Positions 49,617-62,171 of a stretch of 64,000 nucleotides of DNA are shown one piece after another. The position numbers and the translations under genes are program-made. The notes beneath the pieces were generated by a model, which had not been told where the DNA came from, did no database searches, and saw only the letters and a list, made by a program, of their open reading frames with translations. Source of the DNA: Pontederia crassipes (taxonomy: Eukaryota > Streptophyta > Magnoliopsida > Commelinales > Pontederiaceae); the NCBI GenBank assembly GCA_030549335.1, contig CM060188.1:10602001-10666000 (forward strand). Reading direction: 5' to 3'. Positions within the stretch are counted from its first letter, which is position 1. Each line of letters starts with the position of its first letter.

Positions 49617-52600
49617 TGTAACGCCCCCAAATCGCACCTCGCCATGTGGCAGAATACGCTTCGAATATGCTACGGGTCATCCTTACGTGTACGTCATGTT
49701 GACCGAAAAGAATACATTGACAGATCAACTCAATAACGATAAATGCGAAATAATTAAATCATCATTAAGAAGAAAGAGAGTAACATCATGAAATGCGAAA
49801 GACTGGTAACTGACTTTAGGAGTTCAAAGGGAAGCTAATACATCAAGTAATAAAAAAAAGGAAAAAGCTATCATCATCTAAAGAACTCGATAACCATGTG
49901 CAGCCACTTACGAGCTCGATCTATCACCGTTGGTCACCTTCATCATTCTGACCTTGGCCTGCATTTAAGAACATGTAGGGTATAACCTCCTTATGAGTTT
50001 TACAACTCAGTATGAAAGTAAGATAAAAATCGTCATAATATCATGATACTAAACATGAATCATAAAAAGTACATCATAAGATAACATCATCATCTGATAG
50101 GAAAGTAAATCATGATCATAATATGAAAGTGAAAGCATGTAAGAGGACATATGAATAAGTGATCAGGTAGAGTCATCATAAGGAAGGCATAAGCCAAGCA
50201 TCATAAGAAAGATTCTTTATTCATATGTGTTCATTTTCTTCATCATCTTATTATTCATCTTTGACTTATTGGGTGTAAAAGATTTTTCGAAATTATTAAA
50301 GCCGAAAGAGGTCAAATCAATAATAATTTTACGGCCGCAAAACCATGAGATCAATTCTCGGCCGTAAAAAAAACATGGGATAATGGATTATCAGAGATTA
50401 AATTCTCGTCTGCAAGCTTAATCAATCATATCACAAGAGAGAGAATTCAATTTGATCCGGATGAAGTGAATTTCGACCGTAAAGATAAAAATTGTTAATT
50501 AAGCCGAAATGAGGTCACATCGGCCGAGATGAAGTCAACATGATTGGCCGTAAAGCAAAATAGGGTTTCGGCCGAAATAAAGTCGAGTGAAACTTGAGAA
50601 TATTACCCAACTCTTACGTCGACAATTGAATCATTACGGCCGAAAGTGAATTAAGTCGATTCTTTACGGCCGTAAAATAACGAAATCAAATCAAATAGAA
50701 CAAACCACTTTGGCCAAAACGAAATCAAATCCATGGCGTAAAACAACGTTCGGATAAAATTACGGCCGTAAAACCAGTAAAGTCGACAAAAATCAATCTC
50801 GGTCGTAAAACCATAGGATGGCGACAAAATTTTAAGCCGAAAGTCGACAATTTAAAAAATTATCGTGACCTTTATCTGCAAAAGAAAAAAATGTCAGTTT
50901 ATTCACAAAAATAATGAAAACAATTAATACATATTTATAAAGAATTATTTACAATTTATTTACATCTCCTGATAATTCATAAAAATCAGAAATTAATTAA
51001 TAAAATATTTCCCGGCAACGGCGCCAAAAACTTGATGCGTTGGAATGATGTAGCAAAATAAAATCGCTAGCAAGTGCACTAGTCGCTCAAGTAATATAGT
51101 AATAGGAGTAAGAGTGTCGAACCTACGAGGAATATTATTAATTCAATATCTGGATTTATAAATTAATAAGAGAGGAAAAACATGGATTTTTGGAAAGATG
51201 TTTTATGAAATAAAATAAAGAAAATAAGATAAAGATAAAATAATGGTGTTGAAGTTAGGTCTTAGGATGAAAATAGATCAGGATAAATATTTGAACCATA
51301 AAAGATAAATTTAATATTTAAAGATGGATTAGAAATTTTTCCAACTTATTAATTTATAAGATTAACATCACAGAGTCCACAAACTGGTAATTCTGTTATT
51401 TAATCCGGTAAATCAAACTATCTTAAATTTAATTAAACCTAAAGTCCCACAAGCTGGTATTCGTCAAATAAGATTAAAATTAAGATGCATTAATATGAAA
51501 ATCCTAGACTATTAATTACTCCACAAACTGGTATAGATTAACATGCCACATAAACTTGATTCTCCACACACTAGTTATCAAATTTATATCAATTATTAAT
51601 TTCACATAAAATCAATTAATTTAATTAATGAATTCTGAAATTAAATAGTCCACAAACTGGTAATTACTCAACTCAGAAATCCAAGTAATTAAATTAAAAG
51701 CATTAAGCACAATTAACTAATTGATCAGAAAAGATTAAAACAAATAATATGGGGTCCAAATAGTTTCCCTTCAATAATAATCTACTAATATGAAATAAAT
51801 AAAAATATGGAGTTCATCCTAGAAATTCTGGAGAGATAATAACAAAATAATAATAATTGAAAGAAATACACCCAAATAGATAAAAGTCGAAGCTTCGGAT
51901 CACGGGCAGACAGTCGGGCAGCCTCTCGGACTTGATCAGGGTCGCGATCAACTTTCAGCCGTCGCACCTCTCTCCTCTTGTTCGTAGCCTGCAGAGCTCA
52001 CGACTCGCCGTGGAAGAAACTTGAACTTCAGAGCACGAATTAAAACGATGGATTCTTCACGTATTTATAGGGTGCGGACGGCCTTCAATTTGATCTCGGC
52101 CGTAACATCGTACGGTTGACTTTAAAATTATGAGATAAACTCGGCCAAAGATAAATCCTTTTATCATTACGCCCAAAGATAAATTATTCTTATCTTTACT
52201 CCCTTCGAATATCGGCCGTAATAAAATTCTTTTATCTTTACTCCCTTCAATTCTCGGTCGTAATAAAGAATTTAATCTTGTTACGCCTAAAAGATAAAAT
52301 CATTTAATTGTTACCCCCTCCAAATCTCGGCCAAAATGAAAAGTCTTCATGCCATTACCCCCAAAAAGATAAACATCTTTTTATTTTTACCCCTTCATAT
52401 CTCGGCCAAAACAATAATCTTTTATCCTAATATCGGTCGTAATGATAAATTCTTCGGAATTTCGGCCGATACGACACAATCCATCTAAATCTCGATTTTT
52501 CCTGTAAAAATAATTATCAAATTTAGTTAATCCATCCACAATTAAAATACTCAGAAAATTAATAATTAAAATTTATAAATCCGAAATTACGATTAAAAGT

Positions 52601-52970
52601 GACTAAAAATGATGCATGCCATGATCAAATTATAGAAAAATTAATTAAAATAATAATTTAAAATATGTTGTATTTTACATGCATCACTCCTCTCTGTCCA
52701 GATGCGCATCCGACGTCGTCTGAGCCTCTGGTTGAAGAACGAGAAGGGCGCACGTAAGAGGAGAACTTAGGGCCGGCTTCGTGAGAAAACGAAAAGGGGG
52801 TTTTCGTTTGATCTGGCCTCTTATTTATAAGGGAGAAGTTTGAGTTTGGTTGAAAACCAACTCTTCTTAAAATCTGAAATCAGATTTTATCTTTTCCTTA
52901 TTTGTTTTATCTTTCTTTTCTTTTTCCTTTTATTTCTTTTCTTTTTTCCAATTAAATATCGGACGTTACA
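49617..52970 (-). repeat. 5' LTR of gypsy element, interrupted
   Basis: 49617-50273 and 52687-52970 match the two ends of the 3' LTR. The part corresponding to about 39540-40425 is absent and replaced by foreign DNA (50274-52686). Confidence 0.87.
50274..52686 (-). mobile_element. Tat/Athila-like LTR plus leader fragment
   Basis: 51033-52686 has LTR ends TGATGC and GCATCA. Next to it, on the minus strand, TGGCGCCGTTGCC (51014-51026) is the primer-binding motif usual in Tat/Athila-type gypsy elements. So this is a minus-strand 5' LTR plus about 0.75 kb of downstream leader; the rest of the element is lost. Both parts are rich in CGGCCGTAA-like motifs, with many copies at 50310-50830 and 52080-52460, and CCACAAACTGGTA repeats occur at 51380-51660. 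Confidence 0.75.
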
Positions 52971-52975
52971 ATTGG

Positions 52976-53305
52976 GTCAAAAGATGTAATAAAAATAAGC
53001 GTTCTCAAAAAATGTAAAAAAATATAAATTGCCACAAATTAGCTGAATGTGTATGGAAAGACGCGATACATATATACTTAATATAGAAAACTTTTTCACC
53101 TCATTTGTCCCCTTATATTACATATAAAACTAAAAAAAATGCATTGGCAAAAATCAAACTTATGCATGATCAGTTCCAACTTTTTTATTATAAAGCGAAA
53201 TTATTAACCTAATAAAAACTTAAAAATAAGTCCTGCTCTTCTTATTTCAACTTTTAATATTTTGTAAGTACTCATCCCACTAGGTTTCTTAATTTCTCGG
53301 TATAC

Positions 53306-53342
<37 letters not shown>

Positions 53343-53581
53343 GATATTATATCAATTCTATCACGATGCCCATGTAAGATTTCAAGTATAAATACAAAGG
53401 TATGATTCAGTGTATTGGTGCTGAGTCTTACATGGTAAGTTGGTAACAGAGCGGGAAAGCCGATTTAGGTCGAAATGTTTGGGAGACTTCGTCGTTGCAA
53501 GTTTCAGCAGGAATCATCTATAATCTACAATCGTTCAGTATTTGCAGATAATCGGGTTCTCTTCTTTAGATTTGATCCTCC
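52976..53581. other. AT-rich spacer
   Basis: No gene is supported. (TA)n occurs at about 53306-53342. The piece around 53400-53580 is less AT-rich but unrecognised. Confidence 0.5.
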
Positions 53582-53589
53582 TTCATCGT

Positions 53590-54218
53590 TAGTGGCGGAG
53601 CCAGAAAAGTTTATCTATGGGTTCAAATATATATATATATATATATATGAAAAATAATAAAAATATTTTACTTTTAATATTATTTATAATAATATTATAA
53701 TATATATTCATATCTTTTGTGAATGAATATTAGCAAGCAAAATGATGGAATATATTGCAGTCGAAAAGGGAAAAGTATTTATAATTTATATTATATAAAT
53801 AATAAAATGGTTGAGCTTATTATTTTAGAATTTTGTTTGAGATTTTCATATTTTTTTGCTTCCATATTAAAAAAGTAAATATAAGGTAAATTAAAAAAAA
53901 TTATGTGAAGATATTAAAACATATAACATATTAATCATTAAAATGATTGATATAATTATTTTTTAAAGGCTTTTTGAGGTTTTCATATTGTTTTGCTTTC
54001 ATATTCAAAAAAGTAAATAGAAGTTAAATAAAAAATTTATGTAAATATATCAAAAAATATAACATAATAAAATGTTAGAGATAATTATTCTAAAAAGTAA
54101 AGATAAGTTAAAGAAGAAAATTTGGCAAGTTTCGTAGAGTGGTACAATTGAGAACTCTCAACATTTTTAACCAAAACGTAGCACGTCCATAATCGGTAGA
54201 CATCTGCCTCCACCTTTG
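53590..54218. mobile_element. hAT-type element, same family as 42266
   Basis: Ends AGTGGCGGAGCCAGAAAAG and CTGCCTCCACCTTTG resemble those of the element at 42266-43570. Flanks TTCATCGT and TTCATGAA agree in 5 of 8 positions, so the target duplication is degraded. The interior is AT-rich with (TA)n and no coding capacity. Confidence 0.65.
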
Positions 54219-54226
54219 TTCATGAA

Positions 54227-55157
54227 AATTCTTGGTATTAATTCAGTTTATATGCATTTTTAATGGCGAGTTGATTGAATTTTACTACTTCCGTGATTCT
54301 TGCACTAGATCATATGCATCCCTTGTAATTACATCCTTAAATTCGTTGGGATGTTTGGTATAGGAAAAAATGAGAATTAGTGACTTGTTCTCAAGTTTGT
54401 ATCCAAACAGTAGTTGAATGAGACCCATGTGTACTCATTATAGAAATAAGGAAAAATGAGAACTTATCTATTCTTGTCATCATCAAGAACTTACGTATTC
54501 TCACTGGAACAAGGAATGAGGACAGCAATTGGGTCATTGTGAGAAAAAAAAATTTTCATTCAAACAACTCTGTTGGGTCTTATTTTGATTCCTATCCATC
54601 TTACTGAATTTAAAAACTATGCTCTATGGAGTCGTGTGTTTTTAAATGCACTTTCAAACGTTACATTTTCAACGAAAGCCTCGTAACACTCTTGTTCTTT
54701 TTTGGATTATTGCTACTATTGTGGAAATCCTTTTATTAAAGGTTGCATATATTTTGAATGCTTCGATTGTATGGAAGGATCTCAACGAGACATTTGATTC
54801 CATCACCCCACTTGGGCTCCTTCTGTCTTCCACTAAGGTTCACTATTTTTTTAGTTTTTGTTGATTTATTACTTTTTATATAATTATATTATATATTTAT
54901 ATTATTTTTATTGAGACACATGAAAAATAATTTAATTACAAGTCGAACTTAAAAGATCAAATAATGTAATTTATCCTAAATAGTTCCCATATCTTCGCTG
55001 TACTGTAGGCTCTAAAGTTTAAACACTGAACCCTCCTAAATAAATTTCATCGTATACTCTGTTTAAATAGATGCATGGTACACCAATATCTTTTCTCCTC
55101 CAAAAAAAGTTCCCACAGTAAGTAACCAGCAATTTGGATGGCTGGTCAATTAAAAGC
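54227..55157. other. Spacer, no recognised feature
   Basis: 54360-54560 has repeated AATGAGAA and CTTATTC-type segments that may be a degraded MITE. A 72-codon frame at 54646-54864 resembles nothing known. No gene is supported. Confidence 0.4.
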
Positions 55158-56105
55158 GGGGTGCCCTTGATGTTAATTTTCAAAATGCATGTCACTCTAA
55201 ATTAACAATTCTATCTTTTATTTTTCTTTTAATATTTTTTTATTATATTCACTTTTTTGTGCCTCATCGTATTCCACCTGATTATCGCATAATTTCCGTC
55301 TCCTAAAACTTCCTCCAACTCCCAAAGCATCATTATCTTCACTTCTGTGCCCCTTTCTATCACACGTCAACAATGGATTGAAAGTCTAAGATAAACAAAA
55401 TGGACAACTATCGTGTACCATAAAAAATAAGAAAGACTTAACATACAGAAAATAATAATAAATCACTGGATTTTTATTTAAAAAATGCATGAAAATTAAA
55501 TTATGTCCAAGGAATAGATAAGAAATTTAGTGAATAAAATGCTAATTGTAGATAACTAGTATTTGAAATATTTAAAATTTAAAATTTTAAAACTTCATTT
55601 TACTCTTAAATCAGTGTATGATAAGGAAATAAATTGTAAAAATATTATTAAAATCACAATCACGATCATAAAAGTGATAAACTATTTTCCCAACATACGT
55701 TAGGCAAATAGTTCATTAGCATACAAATTTACAATGAACAAATCTTTGAGTTCAAATAATTTTCACTTCTTTTGCGTCCAAAAAAAGTTCAATTAGTATA
55801 GTAGTGCAATTGTATTCATCCACCTAATAAGAAATATTGAACAAATAAACTAAGATCAATCTTTTTGCTATTATATATAAAATTTAAAAAATATAAAACT
55901 TAGATAACCTTAGAACATGAAGAGGGATCATTATTGCTTCAAAATATAATTCATGCAATTAGATAAAAATAATAGCTAGTGTAATAATTGTTCTATATAT
56001 AAATCAATTTTCACATGAAATAATTAATAAAGTATACATATGATCTAAAAATAGCTAGTGTAATAATTGGTTGGAAATCGACGAGACCAGAGAATACCCT
56101 TATTT
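55158..56105. repeat. Dispersed DNA-transposon-like repeat, copy A
   Basis: It starts GGGGTGCCC. It is an inverted copy of about 61250-62171, with strongly matching stretches such as GGGATCATTATTGSTTCAAA, AATCAATTTTCACAT and AGTTCATTAGCATAC. No coding capacity was seen. Confidence 0.7.
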
Positions 56106-56107
56106 AA

Positions 56108-56916
56108 GGGTGCTCATAGTACCACTCTTTGAAAGCTTAATTACATTTCAAAGTGACAATTTTATTCTCTATCTTTATTTTAAATTTCAAGTATCATTAA
56201 TATACTCTTCTGTCTTTTCAACTTCCACCCAAATTTTGTCGTGAATGACACATCCTTCTCCTTTTGTTGTCATAATTAAATTTTTTTCTTTTGCATCCAC
56301 TATCATAAAATATATATATTTTTATTGCGAGAATTTTTTTTAATGTTATATTTTATATTTGGTAATATTTTTTCAACATATATTTTGTTATCTGTGCTAT
56401 ATAATCTTGATTGACTGCTATTTAGGTTTTGTTACAGTTTTGATCGATATCAACACCATGATCTTGCCTATGTGATCGTGAGAATAATTTTGAATTTTTT
56501 TTATGATGAGTGACTAAGAAGAAGTAAAATAAATTTGACTGATGATATTTTATTTTGTTATCTATACTTAAGTTGTTTATTAAGTATACTCGGATTATGA
56601 TGTATCTTCTTTTAATAAAATATCATGTTATTTCTCTTCATATAATATTTATTTCTTAATTGTTATATTGCACGGTTGTTATTCACTTTGTATCAATTTT
56701 GAATGCACTTACCTTGACTAAAAAGGCAGAGAGATGGTGCTGCTTTGGAAATTGGGATAGTTGAAAGGGCAAAAAAATTAATCCAGAATAAATTGGGAGA
56801 GATTCGATGAAAGATCAAAATGAAATTAATATAATAAGAATCTTAAAATTAAAGCAAGGGATAGAAAAGTCAATTTGGAGGCAATAAACTTTTGAGGAGT
56901 GGCAATAAGAGCACCC
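56108..56916. mobile_element. TIR element, GGGTGCTC family
   Basis: Left end GGGTGCTCATAGTACCACTC pairs with the complement of the right end (GGGTGCTCTTATTGCCACTC), and similarity extends more weakly about 80 bp inward. No coding sequence or clean target duplication was seen. The same end motif occurs at 55158 and, inverted, at 63136-63160. Confidence 0.55.
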
Positions 56917-56931
56917 TCTTTTAAAAATTAA

Positions 56932-57659
56932 AGGTTATTTCTCAAATTATTTCTAAACTATTATGATTTTTTATATCTAATTTTAAGTTATGAATTTTAT
57001 TTTTTGGGTCTCTAAATTATCACAATTTTTTCAATTTAATCATTCCGTCCAATTTCGTCAAATTTTTTATTATCTTTAATTTTTCACATTTGTGAAAAAT
57101 TTATTATACCCCTCCGTGTTAATATATTTTTACTTAAAATAATATATAATAATAGATATAAAAAAAAATAAAAAGATGGAAGATCGTCAGCGATGGCTCG
57201 TGGGGGAGCGATGCCCCCTGCTCTGTGTCGTCGAAGCGAAAAAGGGGTTGGTCATCGGGCAAGGCACGTTCGCGAAGGTAGGCATGATGGAGCAGGTGAC
57301 GCGCGAGATCTCGGTCATGAAGTTGGTCCGCCACCCCAACATCATTGTGCTCCACGAGGTCATGGCCAACGTGCACAGGGAAAGAGCGAAAGGTGGGGGC
57401 GCCCCCCCTGCTGTGACGCCGGCGATGGTCGACACACGTAGGCAGTGAAGCAATCGACGGTCGACCTGCGCCCCCTACCCTCACCCATTTTTTATGAAAG
57501 GGTAATTTTGGCTTTTCACATTAATGAAAAATTTGACGGAATTGGATGGTAGGATTTAATTGAAAAAATTATGATAAGTTAGCAACTCAAAAAATAAAGT
57601 TCCTAATTTAAAGTTAGATTTAGAAAATAGTGATAGTTTAGGGGTGGTTTGAATAACCC
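56932..57659. mobile_element. Pack-MULE-like element with kinase fragment
   Basis: Inverted arms of about 200 bp (56932-57130; 57480-57659) match each other and the arms of the element at 34274: GGTTATT...AAACTAT, TTTATTTTTTGGGT and CATTCCGTCCAATT. A 9-bp duplication with one mismatch (AAAAATTAA/AAACATTAA at 56923-56931 and 57660-57668) fits Mutator-like transposition. The centre (57176-57440) is GC-rich and carries part of a protein kinase. Confidence 0.82.
57176..57448 (+). pseudogene. Captured CIPK-like kinase fragment
   Basis: A 90-residue frame carries the nucleotide-binding loop IGQGTFAKV (residues 27-35) followed at once by [20 protein letters not shown] (36-55) and VLHEVMA, sequence typical of the N-lobe of CBL-interacting kinases. 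In real CIPKs about 30 residues, including the catalytic Lys of VAIK, lie between these blocks. Their absence suggests an internal deletion, plausibly between two AAGGT sites. Nothing after the N-lobe is present, so no kinase activity is possible. The fragment is GC-rich while its surroundings are AT-rich, and it sits exactly between the arms of a Mutator-type element, so transposon capture is the best reading. Confidence 0.83.
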
Positions 57660-57730
57660 AAACATTAAAATGAAAGTGGAGGGTCGCTTTGGACGATGAG
57701 GAGGCTTAAGTATTACAGCTGTTTGAGTGC

Positions 57731-57738
57731 TATATAGA
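57731..57738 (+). promoter_or_regulatory. Possible TATA box of DUF674 gene 2
   Basis: TATATAGA lies 217 bp upstream of the ATG at 57955. The leader would be longer than in gene 1. Confidence 0.45.
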
Positions 57739-57954
57739 ACTCAGATACTTTAATCAAAGAGATTTGGAGCGGCGATCACATAAATCAAAGACGATTCTCC
57801 ATAGCATTAGCATTGATCTGGGAACTCTGATAAGATTGGTAATGCCTGTTGCTCTCCTTTTCGCATCCATAAAAGCCATGCCCGGAGGCTACATCCCGTC
57901 CCATGCACGCATGCTAGCTGCAGCCTGCAACTTCGCCACAAAACGAGTTCAGTG

Positions 57955-58793
57955 ATGGCCGAAGAAAAAGCGTTCACTCTGAAGCTTCTGGTGAACAAGG
58001 CCACCAACAAGGTCCTGTTCGCTGAAGCTCCCAAGGAGGTGGTGGACTTCCTCTTCGGCCTCCTGGAGATGCCATTAGGCTCCGTCGTCAAGTTCCTGAC
58101 GAGCGAGCGCATGATTGGAGCCATCGGCAACCTCTTCCGGAGCGTGGCTGCACTGGATGCGACCTATCTCCAATCAGGTCATGCGAGGGCCAACCTCCTC
58201 GACCCTTCTGTCCAGAGCTCCGCCTCCTACAAGCGGCTCCTCCAACCTCCGGCAACGCCTTCCGATTCGGACGACGAGACATGCAGGTACTTCAGATGCT
58301 CTACCGTCAATAGCAGCATGTGCAACAGCTACATTAGCAGCGTTTCTGGGAGAACTTGCCCCTCCTGTAGAAGAGAGATGAGTCAAGGAGTTACCTTGCT
58401 TGAAACCACTGGTTCCAACGATGAGTTAGCGGAAGGAGCCCAAACCATGGGTTACGTGCAGAAGATGGTCACTTATACTATAACGGATGACTTGACCGTG
58501 ACTCCCATGTCCACCATCTCTGCGATCACGCTTCTGAGCAAGTATAACGTCAAGGACGTGGGTGTTTTGGAGGAAAGGGTTGTGAAGCTTGGCTTCGAAC
58601 AGGTTCTTGAATCAGCATATTTTTGTTCCTTTTGCATGCACGTCTGCTTGGTCCGTTCCCTTTTTGTCTGTTTTAATTAATTCTTGCAAGTTGGTTGCAT
58701 GATCAGGGTTTGGAGATGCTGCGGGCCTCCCTGAAGTCCAAAACCGTGCTCAGCGACGTGTTTCTGGCACGGGATTCTGAACCACGGAAATAA
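57955..58793 (+). CDS. DUF674 family protein, gene 2
   Basis: Plant-specific DUF674 protein of unknown role; exons 57955-58602 and 58707-58793, 244 residues. The first ATG gives MAEEKAFTLKLLVN; a frame two codons longer upstream has no ATG there. Landmarks are NKATNKVLFAEAPKEVVDFL, LLEMPLGSVVKFL, MIGAIGNLFRSVAALDATYL, the Cys cluster (CRYFRCS, CNSY, TCPSCRREM), MVTYTITDDLTVTPMSTISA, YNVKDVGVLEERVVKLGFEQ and the exon-2 tail LEMLRASLKSKTVLSDVFLA. Exon 1 length and intron phase equal those of gene 1, and the leader resembles that of the truncated copy at 63224, so the three are a local family split by transposon insertions. No lesion is seen. Confidence 0.93.
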
Positions 58794-61249
58794 TTAGAAG
58801 TGGAGATTGGCGCCTTGACGCTTCAACCAGTGCAGATTTCTCGTTTTGGTTTCTGATCTTTACTCATTTTCCTGTCGTTAATTGTTTTGTGGGTCGTCTT
58901 TTGGTGCATCCGTTTATGTTTGTTAGGAAACTTGTCTGTGGCCTACGTACGATTAAGCAAGAAGTTTGTAGCAATTAAGTAATATCGTTCATATATCGCT
59001 CATCGTCTTTTTTGCTCAATGAGATAACTCAGATAGTCTCATAGCATGTGCATCATTAACAATGACTAAGCCTCCTAATGGAAGTGATGCACCTACATGC
59101 TGTTGAGAAGCCATAGATAAGTGATTAACTGTGCGGTTCCTAGAACTGCAGACGTGCCTCTTTTAACTGAGAGGTGTGTCCTCATGCTGCATATCTTAAG
59201 ACGATGTCCAACATATGCCGAAAGGATGCCGTTATTTCAACGTCCCTAGTACTTTGGATCGTGTATTGAGGCACGAGGTATGCCAAAATATCCTATTTTA
59301 ATTATTATTATACACTGGTAATAATTAAGAATATCTGTTTAAGTTACAAATAAGATAATGAATATCATCCCGGTTGTTAAATTACGTCAAATATTTTTTA
59401 ATTTTGACCATTTTTTCATTGATACTCTTCACTTCATTTTGTAATAAGATTGACTTTCATTTTTTAATCCGTTTGTTCTATTTTTACTTACTTACGATCG
59501 TCTCCCAGTTGTCCCATTATAAGAAGCCGTCCGACATGATATTTTTTTCTCTTACTTGACATGATTAAATAATAATAAAAATAATATAATAAGTAAAAAG
59601 AGAAAGTGTGTCGGCGCCAGAGGGAGAGGGGCCTCGTCGGTGCCGGATGACCCCCCCTAGCGCTGGAGGTTAAAAATATTTTAATTTTTAGTTAGACTAT
59701 TTTTTAGTTGCTTTAAAATATCTAACACAATAGGCTAAAAAATTAATCTATTAAAGTTGTCAAAAATATTTAACATTTTATTTTTTATGACTTGTCTATG
59801 TAATGATCACTGAATTATTATTTTTAATAATAACACAATAATAGACTAAATTTACAACTAATAAACTTTAGGTTAGATTTGAGACTTAAATTAAAGTTCA
59901 TAATTTTTTGTTCGAAAATATAAGTTTAGACTAGATTTGAGAATAAAATCAAAGTTTGTGACTTTTTTTATGAAAAAATAAAGGTTCGAGCTGGATTTGA
60001 GAATAAATCAGAAGTTGAAATTTACCCTTCTTCTTTTTTTTCTTTTAAAAATTTTCCTTATTTTTATATTTTTAATATAAAAAATTAGTTAATAATTATA
60101 TAAAATATTTTTCTAGACATTTGAGCATTATTTCCATAATTAAAATATTTTATTTTAATATTTTTAAAATTTAAATAAAATATATGACTAAAATTAAGTA
60201 AAAATAATAAAATTTTTTATCATGAGGTCGGATAGACTCGGGTTGAATTTTTTCAACCCGTATTCGGCCCAAATCCCCATTGAGTAGGATTCGGCTGGGG
60301 TCGGATCGTCAGATTCATATGTCGACCCGACCCACTGAATTCCTAGTGAAGTTACATTTGAAATCTAGAATGTATAAGATGGTTTTGTCTTTTGAGTCAC
60401 TACTGAGAATTTTCACTGTTTTGTGATCCAGTAAATTAAAAAGTGAGATTAATCTATTAAATCATTTCTTTCTCTTCTTATTAATTTTTATTATTATATT
60501 TAATTTTATTCAAATGGGGTTTTCAAATGATATCCTAGGGTTGACAAATCGAAATATTTTGACGACTCGTACGGAATTTGCACTATTCGTGATAATCACA
60601 TATCGATCTTTATTGAGCTCAAACCTTGCAGACCAGTTTTGTTGAAACTTGAAATCCAATGAAACAGTGGATGGCTCAATCGTGAGAGAACTTTAAAAAT
60701 TAATTTCTGGATGAAAAGTTTAGAAAAAAAAAGGAGCAAGAATGTTCGATGGTTACACAACTACTTATACATACAATGATTAGAGTAAGGACAAAAAATG
60801 AAATGGCCTAATTATATCATCTCAATGTAACAGTAAATGCTAGCTGTCGAAAAATGAAAACTTCTGAAAACCTTATGAAAATGATCTGATAACTCTGTAG
60901 CCAGCTACTCCTGAAATGCTCTGTAACCTGTAATCTTCAATAATTAACAAGTTTGAACTTTGCAACGCTGACAGGGCTGTTGATTAATGCTATACTTCGG
61001 GTCTGCCACTCCAGATCAACTTAATGTCACAAAGGATTGTTCGATGGAAGAACAAAATAAGAATTAGTTCATTGTTTATTTTTTCATTCAGACATTAATT
61101 ATTTTAAACATTATGTGAGACCCACTTTAAATGATTAGAAGAACATCATAAAGTAGAAATAAAAATATTCTTATTTTGAACTTCTTTGCTCTCATTTTAT
61201 TTTTACTGTAGCTATTTCCTCTACTTTTATTTAAATATTTAATTGCTAT
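58794..61249. other. Intergenic region
   Basis: 58794-58980 is probably 3' UTR of DUF674 gene 2. A GC island at 59608-59670 (GGCGCCAGAGGG...GACCCCCCCTAGCGC) sits in AT-rich DNA. 60225-60345 has CTCGGGTTGAA/TTCAACCCG and CGACCCGACCC motifs and may be the end of a MITE. No gene is supported. Confidence 0.45.
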
Positions 61250-62171
61250 TACTCTAGTCTCTCCGATTTCCAACCAAATATTTCAGTCGAACATATTTTT
61301 AACACCCATTGCTACTTTTGAATGATGTATGCTCTTCCTATCGCACTTTATTATTTATTTGATGTGAAAATTGATTTATAGAATAACTATCACACTATAG
61401 CTATCTTTTTTTAATCTTGTACTAATTATATTTTGAACCAATAATGATCCCTATTCACAATATAAGATTATCTGAGTTTTATATTTTTTATTTTACATAT
61501 GCTAGAAAAAATGATCTTATTTTATTTGTTCATTATTACTTAATATATGGATGAATGAAATTGTACTACTGCACAAATGTCTGAAAAAGAAAAAGAATTG
61601 AAATTTTTTGGAAGCAAAAAAAAAAAAAAAAAAAACAAGTGAAAGTTATTTTCACATTGTTCACCGTAAATTCGTATGCTAATGAACTATTTGTGTATCA
61701 TATGATGGGACAATAGTTTATCACTTTATTGAGTTAATCGATTTTAAATTTTTAATAATATTTTTTTAATTTATTTTCTTATGATACACTATTTTAAGAC
61801 TTAAGAGTGATCAAAAGTGTTTTTAAAAAATAAAATTTAATATTCCAAATAGTAGTCATCTAGTATTAGTTATTACATTCACTAAATATTCCAAATTAAC
61901 CTATTCCTTGAGCATACTTGAATTTTGGATGTCTTTTTTTAAATAAAATCCAGTATTCCAGAATTTATTTTTCTTTGGCATGCTAAGTTTTTCTTATCTT
62001 TTGCACGATGCGAATGTGTGATACTTTGGAAGAAGATAATGATGCTTTGGAAGTTGGAGGAAGTTTTAGGAGATGGAAATTATGTGATAATCAAGTGGAA
62101 TTCCAGAGACACAAGGTGAGTATATAAAAAATATTAAAAGTAAAATAAAGGATAGAACGGTGAATTTGCAG
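61250..62171. repeat. Dispersed DNA-transposon-like repeat, copy B
   Basis: Inverted relative of 55158-56105. It contains an A21-type run at about 61617-61636. Its right end is displaced to 63132-63160 (GCAGTGGCAGGAGTGGCATT, then AAGAGCGCCCTC) by the hAT-like element inserted at 62172. Confidence 0.7.

Larger units (their letters stand above)
38880..52970 (-). mobile_element. Ty3/gypsy chromovirus with nested insertions
   Basis: The element runs on the minus strand between LTRs at 38880-40742 and 49617-52970 that both start TGTAACG and end CGTTACA on the plus strand. Target duplication is GTTGG (38875-38879) and ATTGG (52971-52975), one mismatch. Order from the 5' LTR is gag, protease, RT, RNase H, integrase, chromodomain-like end, as in chromoviruses (Tekay/Del style). 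Three later insertions enlarge it: 42266-43570, 46441-49160 and 50274-52686. Stops and frameshifts in every domain make it inactive. Confidence 0.93.

Noticed and set aside
59608..59670. GC island as possible captured gene
   Set aside because: It is too short, with no open frame of note and no flanking inverted arms.
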